NCBI GenBank assembly: GCA_902787975.1
Contig: CADAIP010000001.1
Span: 62,001 to 126,000, forward strand
Length of the DNA stretch: 64,000 nt
From: Oscillospiraceae bacterium
GTDB taxonomy: Bacteria; Bacillota; Clostridia; Saccharofermentanales; Saccharofermentanaceae
Direction: 5' to 3'
A program made the position numbers and the translations under genes. Positions 8,011 through 16,424 of the stretch are shown one piece after another (the stretch's first letter is position 1; the number at the start of each line of letters is the position of its first letter). Below the pieces are notes generated by a model. It was not told where the DNA came from. It ran no database searches and saw only the letters and a program-made list of their open reading frames with translations.

Positions 8011-9741
8011 TTATTCTTCCAGTCCGTGAATTCTTGCAATAAGAGCCTGGATATCTTTCTGTACGCGCTCAAGCTTTACGCACTTTTCAGATCTTCCCGC
8101 ACGTGTATCACGGAGTTCTGTGATGTTATCTTCAACTGTCTTTATCGACTGCTCCATCGGTGCGATAACACACTGCCTGATGTAGTCAGCAGCATAGTCG
8201 TCGAGCGCTGTCGCTGCAGTATTGAATTCGCTTCTGATGTTCTGGCGGTTATTCTTCATCGCCTCGAGCATGAGCTGTTCGTCGTAGTCTTCTTTGAACT
8301 GAAGAACGAGTTCAAGGCCTACGCCGACTACGCCGAAGATCGAAGAAGACTTGTTGGCAACATTCGATGCAACGCGTCCTGCCGTAGCTGCCTTGGAACT
8401 TGTCGAGATAAGCTGTGAACCGCTGTTCATCGTATGAAGCGAACTTCTTAAAAACTTCGATGTGTTGTCTGTAAGTCTTATGGCCTTGACTGAAGTATCT
8501 GTAAGTGACAGCATCTGCGGGATTCCGGACTTAACGAGCGTGCCTACGAGAATGTCACCCTTCTTCTCAAGATCGGTTGCAGTAACGAACACTTTCTTGA
8601 CCGTGTCAGGAAGCGTATCGTACTTATCGACGAGTCTTATCTTGAGGTTCTGGTTGAACTCAGTGGACTCCATGTCAACGAAGCTCTGGCCGAGTTCGAG
8701 GAAACATGAATGCACATGGTCATCAGCGGCGATTCTGGTCTTCTCCATGAGTTCTTCCGCATTCTTTCCATACTGTGCGATCTGCTCTTCCAGCTCTTCT
8801 TTTGCAGCGCCTGAATCGATAAGAGCAGCTGCATCAAGGCCCATGCTCCTGATCTGCGAAGAACTGTTAAAGAAGATATCCTGCACTTCTCTTTGCATGC
8901 GCGTTCTGGTATCGATAAGCATGTGGCGCTGCTGCTTGAGATTCTCTTCAAGAGCATCGATATCCGCATCTTCGGAACCCGGTGTGAGTTCTGTTATCGC
9001 TTTATCGAGTTCGTTATCCAGGACATAAAGATCTGTCGTAAGCTTTGATGACAGAGCCTTCTCTGCAACGAAATTGTTGAGCGTCTCAATGAACTCTTCG
9101 TATCCTGATCTCTTGAGCAGTTCATCTGCAAGCTCGGGGTCTTCTTCGCGCTCTTCCAGACTGTCCAAATAAGACTGCGCATCAAGGAATGAGAGGTGCA
9201 ATTGCTCCGGTGTATAAGGCGCGAGAACAGAACGCAATCCTTCCCTGATGACCTCCTGCTGCTCAGCGGAATTTCCGCCTGCGGCACGGTCCATTTTATT
9301 TACGACCAGGATCATCTCGCCCGCCTTATCCTTATCGATGGCAAGGCGTCTGAAGTGATCTGCCATATACGAATCGAAAAGTTCATTCGTCACTACGAAA
9401 ACAAGAATGTCCGCAGCAGCGATCGCGTTATAAGATATCTCATCGTGATCGGGACGGAGCGTTGTGTGGACACCGGGAGTGTCAACGATCTCAAGACCGT
9501 TCCATTCGTATGCGTGTGTCTCTTCGGTCGTGATTTTCGCGCCCGTTGCAACAGTCTCATCACCCGTGATCATCTTTATGATCGAAGACTTTCCAGCTGA
9601 ATACTGACCTGCGAAAACGATCCTTACGCGGTCTAACTTATCACCTTCAGCATCGTGACTGACACCGGCATCAGCCAGCGCGCGGACAGCCTTTTCCTTA
9701 AGCACTTCTTTGGTGCGTGACAACTCGGCTATCTGTAACAT
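8011..9741 (-). CDS. Dynamin-like GTPase (second of a tandem pair)
   Basis: The 576-residue protein has a large GTPase domain: P-loop GQYSAGKSS at 45-53, a switch I threonine in TTEET (about 71-75), DTPG at 87-90 and NKMD at 148-151. A long, mainly helical region (about 240-576) with several heptad-like stretches follows, as in bacterial dynamin-like proteins where it forms the neck and trunk. A clear GGAGG ribosome site precedes the ATG, and the gene starts four bases after the larger GTPase. Tandem dynamin-like genes usually encode partners that assemble together on membranes. Proposed roles in other bacteria are membrane fusion, vesicle release (LeoABC) and phage-lysis delay (DynA); which applies here is open. 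Confidence 0.88.
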   Translation of the reverse strand: MLQIAELSRTKEVLKEKAVRALADAGVSHDAEGDKLDRVRIVFAGQYSAGKSSIIKMITGDETVATGAKITTEETHAYEWNGLEIVDTPGVHTTLRPDHDEISYNAIAAADILVFVVTNELFDSYMADHFRRLAIDKDKAGEMILVVNKMDRAAGGNSAEQQEVIREGLRSVLAPYTPEQLHLSFLDAQSYLDSLEEREEDPELADELLKRSGYEEFIETLNNFVAEKALSSKLTTDLYVLDNELDKAITELTPGSEDADIDALEENLKQQRHMLIDTRTRMQREVQDIFFNSSSQIRSMGLDAAALIDSGAAKEELEEQIAQYGKNAEELMEKTRIAADDHVHSCFLELGQSFVDMESTEFNQNLKIRLVDKYDTLPDTVKKVFVTATDLEKKGDILVGTLVKSGIPQMLSLTDTSVKAIRLTDNTSKFLRSSLHTMNSGSQLISTSSKAATAGRVASNVANKSSSIFGVVGVGLELVLQFKEDYDEQLMLEAMKNNRQNIRSEFNTAATALDDYAADYIRQCVIAPMEQSIKTVEDNITELRDTRAGRSEKCVKLERVQKDIQALIARIHGLEE

Positions 9742-9745
9742 TAGG

Positions 9746-11869
9746 CTATCCTCCTATCTTATATGGCGCGAACTGCTCGAGCAGTCTGAGCCTGTTATAC
9801 AACTTAACGTCTTTGTTATCTGTCTTGATTGTAACTATATCATTCTCTTCATCGCATTCGATGTTATGAGGAGCCACCATTCCCTCGAGCACACCGGATA
9901 AGAATACCCGAGCATCGTCATTTGCGGTGACAACCTTAACATCCTCTGCAATGAGATCCTGCATCTTCGAACGGAACTCATCTGTGACAGCACCTTCACT
10001 CGCTTCCGAAAGCAAAGTGCAGACACCGGGAATCCTTGCAGCAGTCGTGATCTTTGAAAGACTCTTAGAAGCCTCTTCCTCACCGAATACGGCATTTCCG
10101 ATCTTGAACGTAAAAGTCATGTTGAGAGAACGGAGTTCAAGACGCAACGAATCAGCCAGTTCGTCCTGAGTCGATGCGAGCGAATCGATAACGCTCTCGA
10201 TCTTTCCGAGCTCTGAAATAACGAGATCGATCTTGCCCTTAACAAGTCTTTTCAGGTTCTTTTCAAGCTGCGACCAGATACTGTCGCATGTCGCGTTAAC
10301 CGATTCATTAAGTTCCTTCTCAAGACGCGCACGCGCCTTTGCAAGCTTGTCTCCGCGCGACTCGATGAACAATACGCCGATACCGCCCGCAAGACCAATG
10401 CCTGCAGCGATCCAGCCTACAGGACCTGCAGCAACTTCAACACCTGCAAGAGTTAAGATCATGGCAGCAACTGTACCGCCACCTCCGACGATAAGACTCG
10501 TCCAGCTCACGATCCTCTTTGCATCTACAAGAGCAGGCGTCAGGAAACTTCTCTCGATCGAATCGACGGATACATATTTAAGCTCACTCGTAATCTCACG
10601 TATCGTCTCCTGAATGATGCCGTCAACTTCTGCTTCCATATCATCAAGCAAAGTCTTGCATCTGCCTTCAATGTCTTTTTCCTTAATGACCTTACCCCAC
10701 TCGATGTCAGCCATCTTGTCGTTATAGTGGTCTTCCGCAAACGTCGCAACGTCAGTACGGAGCTCAGTCTTAAGGCGCATCATGAACGCTTCGATACGCT
10801 TCTTTCCTTCCTTGGTGAACGACGCTTTTCTCTTTTCAAGCGCGCGCTTCTTATCGGCAATTACCCTGCCCTGCGATTCGTTCATCCTGCTCTGCCAGTC
10901 AAGGCCTGACAAAGTCTCTATCATTGGGTTGGTAATGATGTCCGCAAACGTCTTGACTCTGATGTATTTGCCGCGGACACTGACCTCTTCGCAGATCAAT
11001 GATTTAAGATCGTCTATATGGCTTATGCGGCGCCAGAAATCAGCCTTCTCCAGGTCGCCGTCTTTCTCACACTTAACAGCCTCATAAGCAGACTTAAGAT
11101 GTGCGGCAACGAAAGGCACTGAACTCCAGTCCTGTCCGAAAGGTTCTGCGAACTTGCAGAACTGCTTTCTAATCTCTTCGATACGTTCGTAATCGAAAGC
11201 CCTGTTCATGTCGCGCTCAACAAGCTTCACGCTCTTGCCCGAATCAACAGACACCTTCACGTTCATGATGACTATCACCGGCTTACCCAGATCTTTTACC
11301 TGTCTGAAGCAGTCAGCCTCAACCGCCTGCGGCGCGTCATCAGTCAAAAGGAAAACTATAAGATCTGCCGTCTTTGCGGCATCAAATGCGAGCCTTGTAT
11401 CTTCCTCGCCCTCGAAAGCACCGATACCCGGCACGTCCGTCACGGCAAGTCCGTTCCACTCGTAACTTCTGATATCTCTGGTAGTCCTCTGCGCACCCAT
11501 TCCGATCGCAGATCCGTCGCCTTCCGTGAGCACTTCCATCAGCGTGGACTTGCCCGCCATCGTCCTTCCGAAAAGCGTTATCGAGAACTTCTCCAGATCT
11601 CTTTCAAGCGCATCCAGATCCTCCGAAAACGACATCCTGAGATCATCGATCGAACCCTGTATCTCAGACAATTGTCCTTCCAGCGTCTCGCCTATCCCGA
11701 CGATCTCACATGGCGACACTTTATACTCAACGGCGGTCTCTCTGATCTTCTCTTCTGCAGACGTCAGAATACCATCCAGCACATCCTTCTCACCGGAAGC
11801 AAGCTCATACCCGCTCCTCGCCGCCTCGCAGCACTCACCCAATACTTTGGAAAGATCCGTATCCGCCAT
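9746..11869 (-). CDS. Dynamin-like GTPase with membrane hairpin (first of a tandem pair)
   Basis: The 707-residue protein starts with about 95 helical residues. A GTPase domain follows with GRTMAGKST at 101-109, DVPG at 145-148 and an imperfect fourth motif (IMNVKVS near 201-207, in place of NKxD). A hydrophobic glycine-rich hairpin at about 455-503 lies within a long helical trunk and could insert into or span the membrane, like the paddle region of bacterial dynamins. The phrase YEWNGL before DxPG is shared with the neighbour GTPase, which suggests an old duplication. It is the first gene of the operon, with TATAAT about 40 bases upstream of the ATG. The two GTPases probably act as a hetero-oligomer. 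Confidence 0.88.
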   Translation of the reverse strand: MADTDLSKVLGECCEAARSGYELASGEKDVLDGILTSAEEKIRETAVEYKVSPCEIVGIGETLEGQLSEIQGSIDDLRMSFSEDLDALERDLEKFSITLFGRTMAGKSTLMEVLTEGDGSAIGMGAQRTTRDIRSYEWNGLAVTDVPGIGAFEGEEDTRLAFDAAKTADLIVFLLTDDAPQAVEADCFRQVKDLGKPVIVIMNVKVSVDSGKSVKLVERDMNRAFDYERIEEIRKQFCKFAEPFGQDWSSVPFVAAHLKSAYEAVKCEKDGDLEKADFWRRISHIDDLKSLICEEVSVRGKYIRVKTFADIITNPMIETLSGLDWQSRMNESQGRVIADKKRALEKRKASFTKEGKKRIEAFMMRLKTELRTDVATFAEDHYNDKMADIEWGKVIKEKDIEGRCKTLLDDMEAEVDGIIQETIREITSELKYVSVDSIERSFLTPALVDAKRIVSWTSLIVGGGGTVAAMILTLAGVEVAAGPVGWIAAGIGLAGGIGVLFIESRGDKLAKARARLEKELNESVNATCDSIWSQLEKNLKRLVKGKIDLVISELGKIESVIDSLASTQDELADSLRLELRSLNMTFTFKIGNAVFGEEEASKSLSKITTAARIPGVCTLLSEASEGAVTDEFRSKMQDLIAEDVKVVTANDDARVFLSGVLEGMVAPHNIECDEENDIVTIKTDNKDVKLYNRLRLLEQFAPYKIGG

Positions 11870-11907
11870 AAAGATATCCCTATTAAATAAATAATTTTTA
11901 TAGGGTA

Positions 11908-12017
11908 ATTATAGCATGAGGGGGATGAGAAAAGCGTTGTCTCAAAATGCCGTGTTTTTTCGGAGACTCGGATCTCATACCGCAGAAAATCACAGTAACT
12001 GTCATAGTGCACTGTGA
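11908..12017 (-). promoter_or_regulatory. Promoter and dyad operator of the dynamin-like operon
   Basis: In the minus reading a perfect TATAAT lies at 11913-11908, about 40 bases before the GTPase start; no good -35 is seen, which would fit an activated promoter. Upstream, at 11990-12017, is a dense dyad: CACAGT...ACTGTG flanks a near-perfect 18-bp palindrome at 12001-12018 (8 of 9 pairs). It could be an operator. The regulator is unknown. Confidence 0.4.
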
Positions 12018-12048
12018 CTTTTAGTGTGATTATTTTTTATTGGCTCGC

Positions 12049-12084
12049 AAAAATCAGGGCTATCTCATCTGTTTGAGATAGCCC
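12049..12084 (-). terminator. Intrinsic terminator after the secreted FxLYD-like gene
   Basis: A perfect 11-bp stem (12057-12067 with 12074-12084) with a six-base loop is followed in the minus direction by TGATTTTT. It ends the 12116-13334 pair. Confidence 0.9.
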
Positions 12085-12115
12085 CGCCATTAAGAATCAA
12101 CTTCTAGAAATAGAT

Positions 12116-12916
12116 TTAGAACTGCATATAAGTTTGTCTTGCAATTACCTTATAGTCAGCAACTGTGTCTGCCGAAAGTTCTTCGTTACCAAAAATAGTA
12201 GAAATCTCAAAGCTTGCTTTTCCTCCAGGACTCATCGGATCTGCATATGTGAAACCAACATCGATGATCTCGCCATTGCTATCGAAGAAAACTGCAATGA
12301 TCATAACATTGATTGAATTGGTTTCTTCTTCAGTATCATTGTTTACACGTCCGGTAACCTTAACACCTAAACCATAATCGTTGTCTCTGATATCAAGATC
12401 AGTTACTTCATAATTAATAATAGCTTTCTCACCCTTTGTACAAACCTGAACAACAAAATTAGGAACAAGATTAATTCCGTTCTCTAAAGAAACGTTTTCA
12501 TCAATAAAACCACTATTGAAGAAATAGCCAAATTCACCAGGCGCTATTACATCAGGGGCTTTTGTAATAAGCTTATCAGACTGGAGAAGATGTCCGTCAT
12601 CATCTTCAAAATCAAATGTGCAGTCCTTAAGATAAATGCAAGAAGAACCTGTATTCTTGATTTCTACAACACCACAATACTCTTCTCTGTCAATTGAATT
12701 AGTATAGTGTGTGAATGAAGTGTGCGTTATTTCATACTCTGCTTTAGCTTCTGTAGCTTTTGTAGTTTCTTCTGTAGCCTTTGTTTCATCGTCACCAATT
12801 GTTACACTTCCCGTTTCCTTGGTACCGCTGCTTGATCCTGAAGCCATAGCCATACTTGCAAATGTGCATACTGCAAGGCAAGTGCAAATCGTTCTAACCA
12901 ATACTGTTTTCTTCAT
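12116..12916 (-). CDS. Secreted protein with FxLYD-like repeats
   Basis: The 266-residue protein begins with a cleavable signal peptide (hydrophobic core to about residue 22, then MAMASGS). A Ser/Thr/Glu-rich linker (about 25-58) follows, then two beta-rich modules (about 60-165 and 168-262). Each contains the pattern 'IKNTGSSCIYLKDCTFDF' or a weaker copy of it, typical of FxLYD domains found on the surface of Bacillota. The start overlaps the VanZ-like gene by 23 bases, so translation is coupled. Absence of a lipobox and sortase motif suggests release or non-covalent retention. Function unknown. Confidence 0.8.
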   Translation of the reverse strand: MKKTVLVRTICTCLAVCTFASMAMASGSSSGTKETGSVTIGDDETKATEETTKATEAKAEYEITHTSFTHYTNSIDREEYCGVVEIKNTGSSCIYLKDCTFDFEDDDGHLLQSDKLITKAPDVIAPGEFGYFFNSGFIDENVSLENGINLVPNFVVQVCTKGEKAIINYEVTDLDIRDNDYGLGVKVTGRVNNDTEEETNSINVMIIAVFFDSNGEIIDVGFTYADPMSPGGKASFEISTIFGNEELSADTVADYKVIARQTYMQF

Positions 12917-13334
12917 AATATTTGAACCTCCGTTCTATAATGATCGTTATTAAAAAGGCAACTGTTACGGCAATAAGTTCGGTTACTATGTCCATCAGAT
13001 CAAAAGTACCGGGAACACCCTTGATTAGTTGTAATGTTTCGAGAATAATTGCGACGACACCAGTTACCGTAATAACCGTCAGGTTATGTTTACCTTTTAA
13101 CGCATCTCCTAAAGTAAGTCTGAGACAAAAAAACATAGAATAAGTCCAAAGAAAATCGCAAGCGAATGAACCTATTAATTCCGGGTATCTTATTGTTGGA
13201 AGTACTGAACGAAAAGCCGACAAGAAATCAGACAAATATGTACTTGAAGGTTTTGTCAGATAGATAAACAATCCTAAGATAAGCGGAACGATAATGTTTA
13301 CTGCAAAAAGACCATTCCTTTTAGGAAATGTCAT
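12894..13334 (-). CDS. VanZ-like membrane protein
   Basis: I place the start at MTFPKRN because AAAGGAGG lies four bases upstream; the upstream in-frame ATG at 13349 overlaps the ribosome site. The 146-residue protein has four hydrophobic segments. The region 'ETLQLIKGVPGTFDLMDIV' matches the VanZ-family signature (E..Q..... R/T..D..D). VanZ proteins confer low-level teicoplanin resistance in one transposon, but most family members have no known role. It is the first gene of a two-gene operon with the overlapping secreted protein, preceded by the candidate structured RNA and terminator at 13402-13548. Confidence 0.75.
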   Translation of the reverse strand: MTFPKRNGLFAVNIIVPLILGLFIYLTKPSSTYLSDFLSAFRSVLPTIRYPELIGSFACDFLWTYSMFFCLRLTLGDALKGKHNLTVITVTGVVAIILETLQLIKGVPGTFDLMDIVTELIAVTVAFLITIIIERRFKYYEENSIG

Positions 13335-13401
13335 ATAGCCTCCTTTCATAAGAATGCTTGTTGCTATGCAACTGAGGCACTAAATATCTGCTGGAGCAAA
13401 T

Positions 13402-13548
13402 AAAAAGTGCGGAAACCGAGGTTACCGCACCGAAAACCGTCAGCCTCGATTGCTGCGACACAACTCATTCCTATGACAGGTATGAAAGAGACCGGCGTTT
13501 TTACCAAACGTCAGGACTGTCATAGGTATTGTTAGGTTGTGTCGCACC
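13402..13548 (-). ncRNA. Candidate structured small RNA or attenuating leader (about 145 nt)
   Basis: In the minus reading TATAAT (13557-13552) is followed after about six bases by a long hairpin. Its outer stem is 11 bp and perfect (13536-13546 with 13454-13464), its inner stem 10 bp and perfect (13517-13526 with 13470-13479), and an asymmetric internal loop separates them. About 25 bases later a GC-rich stem (13425-13430 with 13407-13412) is followed by TTTTT: an intrinsic terminator. Own promoter, compact fold and own terminator suggest a free-standing small RNA. Because the VanZ-like start lies 68 bases downstream, it could instead be a 5' attenuator. CGAGG at 13443-13447 could pair with CCUCG in the terminator loop. 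No known class recognised. Confidence 0.5.
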
Positions 13549-13562
13549 TTTATTATACTCAA

Positions 13563-13616
13563 AGAATGATTATCATTCTAATAAGCATTTGTTAACGATA
13601 ATGAAAGTTTTTCATT
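13563..13616. promoter_or_regulatory. Metal-box-like palindromes over the RNA promoter
   Basis: A perfect 8-1-8 palindrome AGAATGATTATCATTCT lies at 13563-13579, just upstream of the -10 of the candidate RNA. Its core AATGATTATCATT matches 12 of 13 bases of the classical Fur-box core. A second dyad, TAATGAAA-GTT-TTTCATTA, lies at 13599-13617. The first overlaps the expected -35 region, where a repressor would block transcription. Fur, MntR/DtxR or another family could bind; the call is by similarity to consensus only. Confidence 0.45.
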
Positions 13617-13755
13617 AGCTTTTACGTTATCTATCCGCTTATTAATGAAGGATGACCACATTAAGTGCTGCTGGTCTCTTTCTCTCTTTCATACCTTAAC
13701 GGGCTTGATTTTAGCACCGTGTAAAATGAATTTGGTCTGCTGTCAGCATACAGAA

Positions 13756-13787
13756 ATGCCCTGACAAGCTGTGTGCTGTCAGGGCAT
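13756..13787 (-). terminator. Hairpin downstream of the HTH gene
   Basis: An 11-bp perfect inverted repeat (13756-13766 with 13777-13787) lies 26 bases after the HTH gene stop. The T-run in the minus direction is weak (TTTCTGT), so termination may be inefficient. Confidence 0.6.
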
Positions 13788-13812
13788 CTGAAGAATGAAT
13801 TAAGTTATATTA

Positions 13813-14241
13813 TCAAGCCAGCGAAGCGAGGCTGTATTGCTCGAGCAACCCATTAAGCTCCATTATGCTCATTTTCTTGTTGATGGCATAAATAATCAAA
13901 CTGTCACGGCGACTCTTTGCATAAAGGATTCCTTCCTGCGCAATCTCCAATGCACGTTGGCATTCAGTAAGATTCATATTGCAAGCAATGGCAATCGCAA
14001 TGATCTTATCCCTGCCGGGATGCTTACTTCCGTCCATAATCTGGTAGATATATGTACGGTCGATGCCACTCTTCTTTTGCATGTCTGCAATACTCATGCC
14101 TTTATCGGCCAGGACAGCCTTGATATAAGAACTGAAATCTTTGGGATACTTATCTCTGATTTCTTCCAGGTAATGATCAAGATCTTCTGCTGATTCAGTT
14201 GAAGTCAACCTGTTCATTAGGTCACCGGTTTTATCTGACAT
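13813..14241 (-). CDS. XRE-like HTH protein divergent from a Ser/Thr kinase
   Basis: The start MSDKTGDL is chosen because AGAGGA lies eight bases upstream. The 142-residue protein has an acidic helical N-terminus, then an HTH of the XRE/Cro type at about 42-100 (KGMSIADMQKKSGIDRTYIYQIMDGSKHPGRDK, given here only to show helix-turn-helix spacing, is interrupted by a short turn at SGI). A C-terminal helical region follows. It lies head to head with a membrane kinase with only about 30 bases between start codons, so each promoter lies in the other's coding start. The pairing suggests the kinase may phosphorylate the HTH protein or be regulated by it; this is inference. Confidence 0.8.
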   Translation of the reverse strand: MSDKTGDLMNRLTSTESAEDLDHYLEEIRDKYPKDFSSYIKAVLADKGMSIADMQKKSGIDRTYIYQIMDGSKHPGRDKIIAIAIACNMNLTECQRALEIAQEGILYAKSRRDSLIIYAINKKMSIMELNGLLEQYSLASLA

Positions 14242-14265
14242 AGGTCTTTCCTCTCGTTGTATAAT
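14235..14265 (+). promoter_or_regulatory. Promoter of the kinase gene, leaderless type
   Basis: CTGACA at 14235-14240 and a perfect TATAAT at 14260-14265 are 19 bp apart. The -10 ends six bases before the ATG at 14272 and there is no Shine-Dalgarno, so transcription should begin at or next to the start codon. Confidence 0.55.
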
Positions 14266-14271
14266 TGTTAT

Positions 14272-15300
14272 ATGCATAACTTTAGCGAGTATAAAGAATT
14301 ATATCACTATGATGCCAAGCGCAGCCTGGTCATGAATGAAGTGACAGGTGACGTTTGCATGATGAAAAGACTCTCGCATTATGATGAAAATGTATATGCA
14401 TTTCTCAACACAAACAAAGATAAACACATTCCGAAGATATATGAATTCTTCAGGGAAAGCACAGGCAATCTCATTGTTATAGAGGAGTTCATACAAGGGA
14501 ATACTTTCGATGTCCTGATAGCCGACAAAACAATGCCTGACAACAAGAAACTCTCATATTTTATAGAGCTTCTTGAGGGACTGACCTTTCTTCACAGCGC
14601 ACCAAATCCTATTATCCACAGAGATCTGAAGCCTTCGAACATCATGGTCACTCAAAATGGCGAAGTAAAGATTTTAGATTATGATGCGGCAAAGATCTAT
14701 AAACCCGAAAGTACCGGTGACACTACTTATCTAGGCACCGCGGGAATCGCCGCACCGGAACAGTACGGGTTCATGCAGTCTGATCCCAGAAGTGATGTCT
14801 ATGCTGTCGGAAAGATGCTGACTGCAGCTTTTCCTAACAATTCGAGAATACAGAAAATAGCAGCAAAAGCTTCAAGCTTCGATCCGAAGGACAGATATAC
14901 CAATGCACGTGAATTATCAGATGTATTATCGAGAAAACTCAGCCCTAACATGAAGCTGAAGCCTATCTTCCCACCACCGGGATTCAGGACTCGCAAGTGG
15001 TGGAAGATCTTGCTGGCTTCACTATTCTATATTTTCTATATATATAACCTCATAGGTTTTCACGCAAGTGACGATCCTGTCATGAATAACGCATGCATTA
15101 TATTCATGGTAGTTTCAACGATAGTCTCGCTTGATATATGCACTTCATGGTCAGGAATATACGACATGCTCCCATTCGTAACACACAAGAATCTGTTCCT
15201 AAGATGTCTTTTTAAATTCCTGTTTGTACTGGCAGCTATATTTGTAATTCTGTTATTAACTACAATTATTCTTGCAACTATAACAGGATTAACTAAATAA
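14272..15300 (+). CDS. Membrane-anchored Ser/Thr protein kinase
   Basis: The start at MHNFSEY is preferred over an upstream ATG (14257) because the latter lies 5' of the TATAAT box. The 342-residue protein has a Hanks-type kinase domain (about 8-235): a lysine at K32 in VCMMKRL, catalytic loop HRDLKPSN at 116-123, DYD in place of DFG at 136-138, and the APEQYG activation motif near 161-166. The glycine-rich loop is degenerate. Three hydrophobic segments follow (about 250-268, 278-298, 315-338), with no extracellular PASTA region. It shares a very short divergent gap with the HTH protein and converges with an M48 peptidase four bases downstream. Confidence 0.88.
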   Translation: MHNFSEYKELYHYDAKRSLVMNEVTGDVCMMKRLSHYDENVYAFLNTNKDKHIPKIYEFFRESTGNLIVIEEFIQGNTFDVLIADKTMPDNKKLSYFIELLEGLTFLHSAPNPIIHRDLKPSNIMVTQNGEVKILDYDAAKIYKPESTGDTTYLGTAGIAAPEQYGFMQSDPRSDVYAVGKMLTAAFPNNSRIQKIAAKASSFDPKDRYTNARELSDVLSRKLSPNMKLKPIFPPPGFRTRKWWKILLASLFYIFYIYNLIGFHASDDPVMNNACIIFMVVSTIVSLDICTSWSGIYDMLPFVTHKNLFLRCLFKFLFVLAAIFVILLLTTIILATITGLTK

Positions 15301-15303
15301 CCG

Positions 15304-16371
15304 TTACGCCTTATACCTGATCGTTACCATCGCGTCGATCGGGAACCATTCGTTGTCATCGAAGTTGGATTTGCCGTTGATGGCGATCTCAAGAACAGCG
15401 CCGCTCTTCTTGAATCTGTCCTTGGTGACTTCTTCAAATGTGTGGACGTTTGTAAAGCCTGCATCTTTGAACATGGTTTCAACGTCGGTAAAGTTCTGGC
15501 CAACAAGCTTCTTTGCACCGTCAGGTACAGGAAGCTTAACGTTTTCGAGAAGCTTGACATCACCACTCTCGAGATAACCGAAGATCTGTGACGCGTCATC
15601 GCTTGCGGCCCACTTTCTGCCTTCGTATGCTCTTACTGCATTGAGAGGATGGTCGATCATGCGGTACAGGTAGAATTCCATAACTTTGTTGACTTTGGAA
15701 TCTGTCATCATTGCATTGTAGTCTTCAGCCTGCTTAATGTATTCATCAATGTTTGCTTCACCGAATCTTACATCGTAACCTGAGAAACGCATGCACATCT
15801 GTGTGAGCTTTTCAGCGTTACCGTCGCAGATGATCGCTGCTCTGTCAGCGGAGAACTCGCTGCAGCGCATCCAGTACTGGAATGCGATCATGAGAGGTTC
15901 AGAGAGGAGACTTGCATAACCGAAGTGACCTGCTGTCTGAAGTACACCGCTCAGGATAAGACGGCCGATCGTTGAATAAAGAACGTGGTGGCATGCGATG
16001 TGTCCGCACTCGTGAGCAATTACTGTCTTAACGAGCTCATCGTCAAATCTCTCGAGAAGACCGGATGTGAGAACAATGAAAGGCTTTGTGTCGCCTGAAG
16101 TATAAGCATTGGGATTAACATCCATTTTTATGTAAAGATCGGGAACGTTGATACCGAGTTTTTCGCAGATCGGCGGGAGCATGTCATAATACTTTTTCAT
16201 CTGATTCTCGTTGACTCTGAGATTGCAAGACATGTTCTCGATGTTCGAAAGTCTCTCGTTCCAAATGCTCATAATGGCTTTCATGAGCTGATGGAAACCG
16301 GGAATCGCCTTCAGCGCCTTAAGCGCTGCTCTGTCTGACGGATGCGTGTAAAAAGTGGAATCAATTGCCAT
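15304..16371 (-). CDS. M48-family zinc metalloprotease with PASTA-like tail
   Basis: The 355-residue protein has the zinc motif HECGH at 120-124 and a third ligand glutamate in SEFSADRA (about 172), the arrangement of M48 peptidases. Unlike HtpX it has no clear membrane helices, so it appears cytoplasmic or peripherally bound. The C-terminal 75 residues (about 278-355) read as one PASTA-like module: VPDG...LVGQNFTDVETMFKDAGF, then a second half. PASTA modules normally sit on PrkC-type kinases outside the cell; here one is on a peptidase next to a kinase that lacks it. A GGAGG ribosome site precedes the ATG at ten bases. Function is unknown. Confidence 0.85.
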   Translation of the reverse strand: MAIDSTFYTHPSDRAALKALKAIPGFHQLMKAIMSIWNERLSNIENMSCNLRVNENQMKKYYDMLPPICEKLGINVPDLYIKMDVNPNAYTSGDTKPFIVLTSGLLERFDDELVKTVIAHECGHIACHHVLYSTIGRLILSGVLQTAGHFGYASLLSEPLMIAFQYWMRCSEFSADRAAIICDGNAEKLTQMCMRFSGYDVRFGEANIDEYIKQAEDYNAMMTDSKVNKVMEFYLYRMIDHPLNAVRAYEGRKWAASDDASQIFGYLESGDVKLLENVKLPVPDGAKKLVGQNFTDVETMFKDAGFTNVHTFEEVTKDRFKKSGAVLEIAINGKSNFDDNEWFPIDAMVTIRYKA

Positions 16372-16424
16372 ATAAATATACCCTCCTGGAATTCGTTTCG
16401 TCCGGAGCGAAAAACACTCAGCAA

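Noticed and set aside
12894..13334. Glycopeptide resistance determinant
   Set aside because: Only the VanZ-like family signature is present; there are no vanHAX, vanRS or vanY genes, and most family members are unrelated to resistance.
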